A stretch of DNA of 64,000 nt, taken from contig NZ_AP022560.1 of NCBI RefSeq assembly GCF_010726085.1, positions 4,216,001 to 4,280,000 of the forward strand, read 5' to 3'. Of this stretch, positions 58,447 to 64,000 are shown piece by piece. The DNA is from Mycolicibacterium moriokaense (GTDB lineage Bacteria > Actinomycetota > Actinomycetes > Mycobacteriales > Mycobacteriaceae). Each line of letters starts with the position of its first letter. Within the stretch, counting starts at the first letter, position 1. A program made the translations under genes and the position numbers. The notes beneath the pieces are model-generated. The model searched no databases, was not told the DNA's origin, and saw only the letters and a program-made list of their open reading frames with translations.

Positions 58447-59357
58447 TCGTGCACCGCGCGCAGGCGTGCGACGGTCACGTGCGTGTAGAGCTGTGTCGTG
58501 GCCAGGCTGGAATGCCCGAGCAGTTCCTGAACGACCCGCAGGTCGGCGCCGCCTTCGAGCAGGTGGGTGGCGGCGCTGTGCCGCAGGCCGTGCGGGCCGA
58601 TATCGGGTGCCCCGTCGACCGCCGCCATCGTCTGGTGCACGACGGTGCGGGCCTGCCGCGGGTCGAGCCGTCTCCCCCGCGCACCCAACAGCAGCGCCGG
58701 GCCGGAGTCCGCGGTGGCCAACGCCGGACGACCGTCGGACAGCCACGCGTCGAGAGCTGCGGCCGCCGGCGCCCCGAACGGCACCGTGCGTTGTTTGTTG
58801 CCCTTGCCCAGGACCCGCAACAGCCGTCGAGATGTGTCGACGTCGTCGATGTCCAGGCCGCATAGTTCGCTGACCCGGATTCCGCTGGCGTACAACAATT
58901 CGACGATCAGCTGATCCCGCAGGGCGAGCGGATCTCCTTGCTGTGCACCGGATTTCGCTGCCGCCATGGCGTCGAGCGCCTGATCCTGACGCAATACGGC
59001 TGGCAGAGTTCGGCGCGACTTGGGCACCTGCAGGCGGGCGGCCGGGTCGGAGGCGATCAGTCCCCGCCGCGTCGCCCATGCGGTGAACGTCTTGACCGCG
59101 GAGGTACGTCGGGCGAGCGTCGTCCTCGCGGCCCCCGTCGCGGCCAGCGCCGCCAACCAGGAGCGCAGCACCGGCAGGGTCAACGCGCCGATGCCTGCGC
59201 CGGGTGAGCGCTCGGCGACGAAGTCGAAGAGCGACCGCAGGTCGCCGAGATACGCGCGTCGAGTGTGGTCAGAGCGACCGCGCTCCAGCGCGAGGTACTC
59301 GTCGAACTCCTCGAGGATCGCGTCCACGACGACAACCGTGGCAGACGTCGGGGCCAC
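58425..59357 (-). CDS. xerC: Tyrosine recombinase XerC
   Basis: 310 residues. Catalytic residues: Arg in [20 protein letters not shown] (around 165), Lys in [14 protein letters not shown] (around 190), [15 protein letters not shown] (His/Arg around 256-259), [15 protein letters not shown] with His and the nucleophile Tyr (around 281-290). The N-terminal SAM-like domain has [20 protein letters not shown]. With XerD it resolves chromosome dimers at dif. Position matches Rv2894c, so it is a core gene and not an integrase. Confidence 0.96.
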   Translation of the reverse strand: MAPTSATVVVVDAILEEFDEYLALERGRSDHTRRAYLGDLRSLFDFVAERSPGAGIGALTLPVLRSWLAALAATGAARTTLARRTSAVKTFTAWATRRGLIASDPAARLQVPKSRRTLPAVLRQDQALDAMAAAKSGAQQGDPLALRDQLIVELLYASGIRVSELCGLDIDDVDTSRRLLRVLGKGNKQRTVPFGAPAAAALDAWLSDGRPALATADSGPALLLGARGRRLDPRQARTVVHQTMAAVDGAPDIGPHGLRHSAATHLLEGGADLRVVQELLGHSSLATTQLYTHVTVARLRAVHDQAHPRA

Positions 59358-59360
59358 GAT

Positions 59361-60521
59361 TCAGGTGACGCGCCGCAACGTGTCCGGAGTGAGTTCCTTC
59401 AGTGACCGGTATCCGTCGACGGCCATGGTCAGGTCGGCCTCGGCGAGCAGCGACCGCAGTACGTGGACGATGCCGTCCTCCCCGCCGAGCGCCAGGCCGT
59501 AGGCGTAGGGCCTGCCGATCGCCACCGCCGAGGCACCCAACGCGATCGCCTTGACGACGTCGACCCCGCTGCGGATGCCCGAATCGAACAGGACCGGCAT
59601 CCCATCGGCGGCTTCCACTACATCGGGTAGGCAGTCGATCGCCGGTATCCCTCCGTTGGCCTGCCGCCCGCCGTGGTTGGAGCAGTAGATGGCATCGGCG
59701 CCTTCGTCTTTCGCGCGCAGCACGTCATCGGGATGGCAGATGCCTTTGAGGAGAATCGGCAAGGAGGTCAGGGAGCGCAGCCACGGCAGGTCGTCCCATG
59801 TCAGCGGATTTCCGAAGATCGATATCCACTTCATGATGGCCGCTTGCAGGTTCTCTTCGGGCGGTTGGTCGAGGCTGTCGCGGAACACCGGGTCGGTGGT
59901 GTAGTTCGCCAGGCAGTGGCCACGCAGGAAGGGAAAGTTCGACGTCGACAGGTCGCGTGGCCGCCAGCCGGGGATCCAGGTGTCCAGTGTCACGACGATG
60001 CCCTTGAACCCGGCGGCCTCGGCGCGGTGCACGAAGCTGGCGGCGACGTCGCGGTCCTTCGGCGTGTACAGCTGGAAGAACCCCGGAGTGTCGCCGAGTG
60101 CGGCGGCGACGTCCTCCATCGGATCGGCGGACATCGTCGACGCGATCATCGGGACGCCGGTTCTGGCGGCGGCACGTGCCGTGGCGAGGTCGCCGTGTCC
60201 GTCCTGCGCACAGAGGGCGATGACGCCGACGGGCGCCAACATCGTGGGCGACGCAAGGCTGAGCCCGAGAAACTCGACCGACAGATCGCGTTCGGCGGCG
60301 CCGACGAACATCCGGGGCATCAGACCCCAGTTCTCGAAGGCGGTGACGTTCACGCGCTGAGTCCGCTCGTCGCCCGCACCGCCCGCGACATAGGACCACA
60401 TCCCAGGCGACATCGCGGCCTGCGCCTTGGCCTCCAGCTCCGCGAACGACATCGGGAGCGTCGGCAATACGCCGGACAGACCCTGGAGGTAGATCTCGAA
60501 CTCGTAATCGCTGTACGCCAT
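59361..60521 (-). CDS. FMN-dependent lactate 2-monooxygenase-like enzyme
   Basis: 386 residues. [20 protein letters not shown] (around 9-28), [20 protein letters not shown] (around 39-58), [20 protein letters not shown] (around 101-120), [20 protein letters not shown] (around 195-214), and catalytic His in [15 protein letters not shown] (around 293-307). These match lactate 2-monooxygenase of Mycobacterium closely, rather than simple lactate oxidases. It would convert L-lactate and O2 to acetate and CO2. ATG 60521 gives the natural N-terminus. Not part of the tuberculosis gene order here. Confidence 0.9.
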   Translation of the reverse strand: MAYSDYEFEIYLQGLSGVLPTLPMSFAELEAKAQAAMSPGMWSYVAGGAGDERTQRVNVTAFENWGLMPRMFVGAAERDLSVEFLGLSLASPTMLAPVGVIALCAQDGHGDLATARAAARTGVPMIASTMSADPMEDVAAALGDTPGFFQLYTPKDRDVAASFVHRAEAAGFKGIVVTLDTWIPGWRPRDLSTSNFPFLRGHCLANYTTDPVFRDSLDQPPEENLQAAIMKWISIFGNPLTWDDLPWLRSLTSLPILLKGICHPDDVLRAKDEGADAIYCSNHGGRQANGGIPAIDCLPDVVEAADGMPVLFDSGIRSGVDVVKAIALGASAVAIGRPYAYGLALGGEDGIVHVLRSLLAEADLTMAVDGYRSLKELTPDTLRRVT

Positions 60522-60544
60522 GCGGCTAGCGTGCCAGTCCGGGG

Positions 60545-61414
60545 TTATGCGGTGGCCTGTTCTGCCTTTGCGAGTTCCGCCTTCCACTGCCGGAAGGTCT
60601 CCTCGGTGCGTCCGCGCCGCCAATACCCGGAGATCGACGACGCCCACTTGGCGTCCACGCCCCGCTCCCTGCGGATGTAGGGCCGCAGATTGTGCATCAC
60701 GGTCTGCGCCTCGCCGTGGATGAACACCTGCACTTGGCCGGGCAGCCACGGCGCGCCCTTGACCGCCTCGATCAGCGGCGCGTGATCACCGGCTTGGTCC
60801 TCGGGCACCAGGTCGGCGCGGCCGCCACGGTAGATCCACTTGATGTCGACGCCCGGCGGCGCGGTCAGTTCGAGCTCGTCCTCCGGGTCGGCCACCTCGA
60901 TGAACACCTGGCCGACCGCGTTGTCCGGCAATGCTTCCAACGCTGCACTGATCGCCGGAATCGCCGCCTCGTCCCCTGCCAGCAGATGCCAATCGGCCGC
61001 GGGGTCGGGTGCATAGGCGCCGCTCGGCCCCATCAGGTACGCCGGTTGGCCGGGAACAGCGGAGGTGGCCCAGGGGCCCGCGACGCCGTGCTCGCCATGT
61101 ACGACGAAATCGATGGCGATCTCGCGGCGCTCGGGGTCGACCCGCCGAACCGTGTAGGTGCGGACCGGCGGTTGTTGTTCTTCCGGCAGAGTCTTGAAGC
61201 TGTCCAATGTCAGCGGTTGTGGCAGCGCGGCGACATCGACGCCGTCGGGGACGAACACGATCTTGACGTACGCGTCGGTGAAATCGTTGGGCGCGAATGT
61301 GTCAAAGCCGTCGCCGCCGAGCACGACCCGCGTGAGATGCGGGGTCAGCTGCTCGGTTCGCACCACTTCAAACGTGTGCACCGGCCGTCCTGCCACAGTT
61401 CCTCCTGGTGTCAT
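60545..61414 (-). CDS. viuB: Siderophore-interacting protein (ViuB-like ferric reductase)
   Basis: 289 residues. The FAD motif [20 protein letters not shown] (around 84-103), [20 protein letters not shown] (around 143-160, NAD(P)H domain), [17 protein letters not shown] (around 230) and [20 protein letters not shown] near the C-terminus are the SIP family pattern. It reduces Fe(III) in siderophore complexes in the cytoplasm. Corresponds to Rv2895c. Confidence 0.93.
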   Translation of the reverse strand: MTPGGTVAGRPVHTFEVVRTEQLTPHLTRVVLGGDGFDTFAPNDFTDAYVKIVFVPDGVDVAALPQPLTLDSFKTLPEEQQPPVRTYTVRRVDPERREIAIDFVVHGEHGVAGPWATSAVPGQPAYLMGPSGAYAPDPAADWHLLAGDEAAIPAISAALEALPDNAVGQVFIEVADPEDELELTAPPGVDIKWIYRGGRADLVPEDQAGDHAPLIEAVKGAPWLPGQVQVFIHGEAQTVMHNLRPYIRRERGVDAKWASSISGYWRRGRTEETFRQWKAELAKAEQATA

Positions 61415-61462
61415 TCGCCCTCGTCGAGGATACGAGCGCCCCCGCAGCCGGGGTCCGGTACC

Positions 61463-62590
61463 TCATGTCGGACGAGCCAGTCTCCATTTCCCGTCGCGGC
61501 GGACCACCAAACCGCCGAGCTCGAGAACTGCCAGCGGACCCAACACCTGCGTCGGCGGCACACCGGCGGCCACCGCGAGCTGTTCGATCGTGCGCGCGGC
61601 GCGGGACGGGAACGCGTCATAGACGCGCTTCTCCGTATCGTCGAGTCCGTCCAGCGCGGATGTCGGGCGTTGCTCATCGGGGGCGAGCTCGCCGATGCGG
61701 CCGATCAGTTCGACGACGTGCTCGGCGCGGGTGACCAGGTGAGCGCGGCCTGCCCGCACCAGGGCGTGGCATCCCACCGACACCGACGACGTCACCGGGC
61801 CGGGGACCGCACACACCGGACGGCCGAGGGCGCGGGCCCAGGCCGCGGTGTTGGCCGCACCGCTGCGTGCTCCCGCCTCGACGACGACGGTGGCGCCCGC
61901 AAGACCGGCGACCAGCCTGTTGCGGGTCAGAAAGCGGTGCCGTGCGGGACGCTCGCCGGGTGGATACTCGCTGACAACCAGACCCTGCTCACGGATCCGT
62001 CGCAACATCGCGGCATGCCCGGATGGATACGGCACGTCGATACCGCCCGCGAGTACCGCGACGGTCACGCCCTCGCCCGCCAGTGCGGCACGGTGTGCGG
62101 CACCGTCGATCCCGAAGGCTCCTCCCGACACCACCGCCGCATCCCGAGCGACCAGACCCGCGGCGAAGTCGGCCGCGACGTAGTCGCCGTAGGCGGTCGC
62201 GGCGCGAGTGCCGACGATCGCAGCGGCGCGGTACGAAACCTCGTCGAGATGTGCGGGGCCGACAGCCCACAGCACCATCGGTTCGTGCACTCGCGGCCGA
62301 TCCCCCACCCCGCGGAACGCGTTGAACGCCAATAGTGGCCATTCGGCATCATCTGCGGTGACCAGCCGCCCATCCATTCGGTTCAGCACTTCCAGATCTT
62401 CTGCAGCACAGTCGATCTGACGCCTCGCCTCGACCCGTCTAGCAAGAGTGTCGTCGTCGGTGTTGCCCGTACGGACGCGATCCGCCGCCTCCACCGGGCC
62501 AACCCGCCGCACCAGCGTCAGCAACTCCGGGCAGGGCGGCTCCGCAACCCGCGACAGGTAGGCCCACGCCCGCGAGACCTCATCGGTCAT
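61463..62590 (-). CDS. dprA: DNA-processing protein DprA
   Basis: 375 residues. The Rossmann core reads AAIVGTRAATAYGDYVAADF (around 122-141), AVVSGGAFGIDGAAHRAALA (around 151-170), VAVLAGGIDVPYPSGHAAML (around 176-195) and FLTRNRLVAGLAGATVVVEA (around 218-237). A winged-helix DML1-like end follows (TIEQLAVAAGVPPTQVLGPL). Loads RecA on single-stranded DNA in transformation. ATG overlaps the chelatase stop. Corresponds to Rv2896c. Confidence 0.94.
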   Translation of the reverse strand: MTDEVSRAWAYLSRVAEPPCPELLTLVRRVGPVEAADRVRTGNTDDDTLARRVEARRQIDCAAEDLEVLNRMDGRLVTADDAEWPLLAFNAFRGVGDRPRVHEPMVLWAVGPAHLDEVSYRAAAIVGTRAATAYGDYVAADFAAGLVARDAAVVSGGAFGIDGAAHRAALAGEGVTVAVLAGGIDVPYPSGHAAMLRRIREQGLVVSEYPPGERPARHRFLTRNRLVAGLAGATVVVEAGARSGAANTAAWARALGRPVCAVPGPVTSSVSVGCHALVRAGRAHLVTRAEHVVELIGRIGELAPDEQRPTSALDGLDDTEKRVYDAFPSRAARTIEQLAVAAGVPPTQVLGPLAVLELGGLVVRRDGKWRLARPT

Positions 62591-64000
62591 CGCGCACCTC
62601 CGTTCTGTCGGAAGCTCAGTGCGGTGGTGACGTCCCCGAGCCCCGGCGATGTTCGGCCCGCCAAGTCGCTCAACGTCCAGGCGACCCGCAGACAACGGTC
62701 CGCGCCGCGCATGCTGATCTGCCGCCGGTCCAACGCACTGCTGAGCGGTTGCATCACCTTTGCGGGAAGCCGGAACTCCTTGCGTAGCAACGGGGCACGC
62801 ACTTCGGCATTCGTGCGGATTCCGTACGGACGCCACCGCTCCGCCGCAGCCGCACGAGCCGCGGCGACTCGCGCACACACCACCGCGGTCGATTCACCCT
62901 CCTGCTGAGCGAACGCACCGGCACGCTCCGCATGCATCTCGACGACGAGGTCCACCCGATCCAGCAACGGACCCGACAACTTGCCCAGATACCGCCGCTT
63001 GACGTGACCCGGGCAGATGCAGTCTCGCGGGTCGGCGGGTGCGCACGGACAAGGATTCGCGGCCAGCACCAACTGGAACCGTGCCGGGTAACGCGCGACG
63101 CCGTCGCGGCGCGCCAGTCGAATCTCCCCGTCTTCCAACGGGGTTCGCAACGCCTCCAAGACGCTGACACCGATCTCCGCGCATTCGTCAAGGAACAGCA
63201 CCCCGCGGTGGGCACGGCTGACGGCTCCCGGCCGGGCCATTCCGCTGCCGCCGCCCACGATCGCCGCGACGCTGGAGGTGTGGTGCGGCGCTACGAACGG
63301 CGGCCGTGTGATCAACGGCGTATTGCTCGACAGTAGGCCGGCGACCGAATGAATGGCCGTGACCTCGAGCGCCTCGCTCTCGCTGAGCGAAGGCAACAGC
63401 CCTGGAAGCCGCTGCGCCAGCATCGTTTTCCCGACGCCCGGCGGACCCGTCAGCATCAGGTGGTGCGCACCGGCGGCGGCGACCTCGACCGCGTATCGGG
63501 CCTGCGTCTGACCCACCACATCGGCGAGGTCCGCCGAAGGCGAAGGCGCCCGAGGCGGCGCGGCGACGGACTCCTCGAGTTGTTCGTTACCCGCGACCCA
63601 CGCCCGAAGCTGACGCAGTGTCCGCACCCCTCTCACGTCGACGCCGTCCACAAGGGAAGCCTCGGCAAGATTGGCCACGGGAACCACGACGGTCGGCCAT
63701 CCCGCGCGCTTGGCCGCGAGTACGGCCGGCAGCACCCCTTTCACCGGCCGCACCCGGCCGTCGAGAGCCAATTCACCCAGAAGAACCGTCTTCTCCAGCC
63801 GCGGCCACTGCCCCTTACTTTGCGCGGCCATCACGGCGAGAGCCAGGGCAATGTCGAATACGGAGCCCATCTTCGGCAAGGTGGCCGGAGAGAGGGCCAG
63901 CGTCAGCCGCGACTGAGGCCAGTCGTCGCAACAGTTGGTGATCGCCGCGCGCACCCGGTTCCGCGATTCCTGCAACGCGGTGTCGGGCAACCCGACCAGG
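62587..64000 (-). CDS. YifB/ComM-family Mg-chelatase-like ATPase, N-terminus outside window
   Basis: About 471 residues visible; the frame is open past position 64000, so the true start lies beyond the window. RLTLALSPATLPKMGSVFDI belongs to the N-terminal ChlI domain, MLTGPPGVGKTMLAQRLPGL is Walker A, and GVLFLDECAEIGVSVLEALR Walker B. ANPCPCAPADPRDCICPGHV contains the family's cysteine cluster. ComM-type helicases aid branch migration of incoming DNA; the coupling to dprA fits this. Corresponds to Rv2897c. Confidence 0.93.
   Translation of the reverse strand, partial: LVGLPDTALQESRNRVRAAITNCCDDWPQSRLTLALSPATLPKMGSVFDIALALAVMAAQSKGQWPRLEKTVLLGELALDGRVRPVKGVLPAVLAAKRAGWPTVVVPVANLAEASLVDGVDVRGVRTLRQLRAWVAGNEQLEESVAAPPRAPSPSADLADVVGQTQARYAVEVAAAGAHHLMLTGPPGVGKTMLAQRLPGLLPSLSESEALEVTAIHSVAGLLSSNTPLITRPPFVAPHHTSSVAAIVGGGSGMARPGAVSRAHRGVLFLDECAEIGVSVLEALRTPLEDGEIRLARRDGVARYPARFQLVLAANPCPCAPADPRDCICPGHVKRRYLGKLSGPLLDRVDLVVEMHAERAGAFAQQEGESTAVVCARVAAARAAAAERWRPYGIRTNAEVRAPLLRKEFRLPAKVMQPLSSALDRRQISMRGADRCLRVAWTLSDLAGRTSPGLGDVTTALSFRQNGGAR

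Noticed and set aside
58425..59357. Tyrosine recombinase as a sign of an integrated element
   Set aside because: Sequence, position and neighbours match chromosomal xerC; no attachment repeats or phage genes adjoin.

Overview
The window looks like a fast-growing mycobacterium (Mycolicibacterium-type). The DNA is GC-rich, and there are many F420-type LLM oxidoreductases, TetR regulators, P450s and acyl-CoA enzymes. The conserved blocks rlmN / cdsA-frr-pyrH and amidase-tsf-rpsB / M23 / xerC / viuB-like / dprA / yifB-like match the order I know from Mycobacterium tuberculosis (Rv2880c-Rv2883c and Rv2888c-Rv2897c). No tRNA, rRNA, CRISPR array or prophage was seen.

Region 1 (1-28.8 kb) is an accessory catabolic region. 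It holds two P450s (one with its own ferredoxin), an alcohol dehydrogenase, two-step ring-opening enzymes (a Baeyer-Villiger monooxygenase plus an esterase), SDR, HpcH/HpaI aldolase, acyl-CoA dehydrogenase, MaoC hydratase, thioesterase, CaiB/BaiF CoA-transferase, aldehyde dehydrogenase, a PAPS-type sulfotransferase, three APH-fold small-molecule kinases, SMP-30 and several proteins of unknown role. Seven intergenic sites share one 26-bp dyad, KTKACA-N14-TGTMAM, and at several of them the start codon lies 7-8 nt beyond it. This points to one regulon with leaderless divergent promoters, probably read by one or more of three local TetR proteins, two of which are paralogues. An IS110-family element with a frameshift sits between caiB and one of these sites.

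Region 2 (28.9-34.0 kb) is a separate unit. A TetR gene and a small unknown gene diverge from a Rieske oxygenase, two NTF2-like proteins, an overlooked 42-aa ORF, an SDR and an AhpD-like protein. The divergent promoter holds its own pair of TATACA-type dyads.

Region 3 (34.1-39.5 kb) is core: rlmN, a DMT permease, an LLM oxidoreductase, cdsA, frr and pyrH.

Region 4 (39.7-53.6 kb) is a variable island between pyrH and tsf. Its first half concerns metals: a KmtR-like sensor whose operator spans its own start codon, a 66-aa protein with 23 histidines, a CbiMNQO Ni/Co uptake system, a second ArsR sensor and sodA. Its second half looks like amine or guanidino-compound use: MarR with two operators, a divergent ureohydrolase, a glycerate kinase, and an operon of MacB-like ABC exporter genes, an APC permease and a copper amine oxidase.

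Region 5 (53.7-64 kb) is core: methyltransferase, amidase, tsf, rpsB, M23 peptidase, xerC, lactate-monooxygenase-like enzyme, siderophore-interacting protein, dprA and a truncated yifB/comM-like gene at the window edge.
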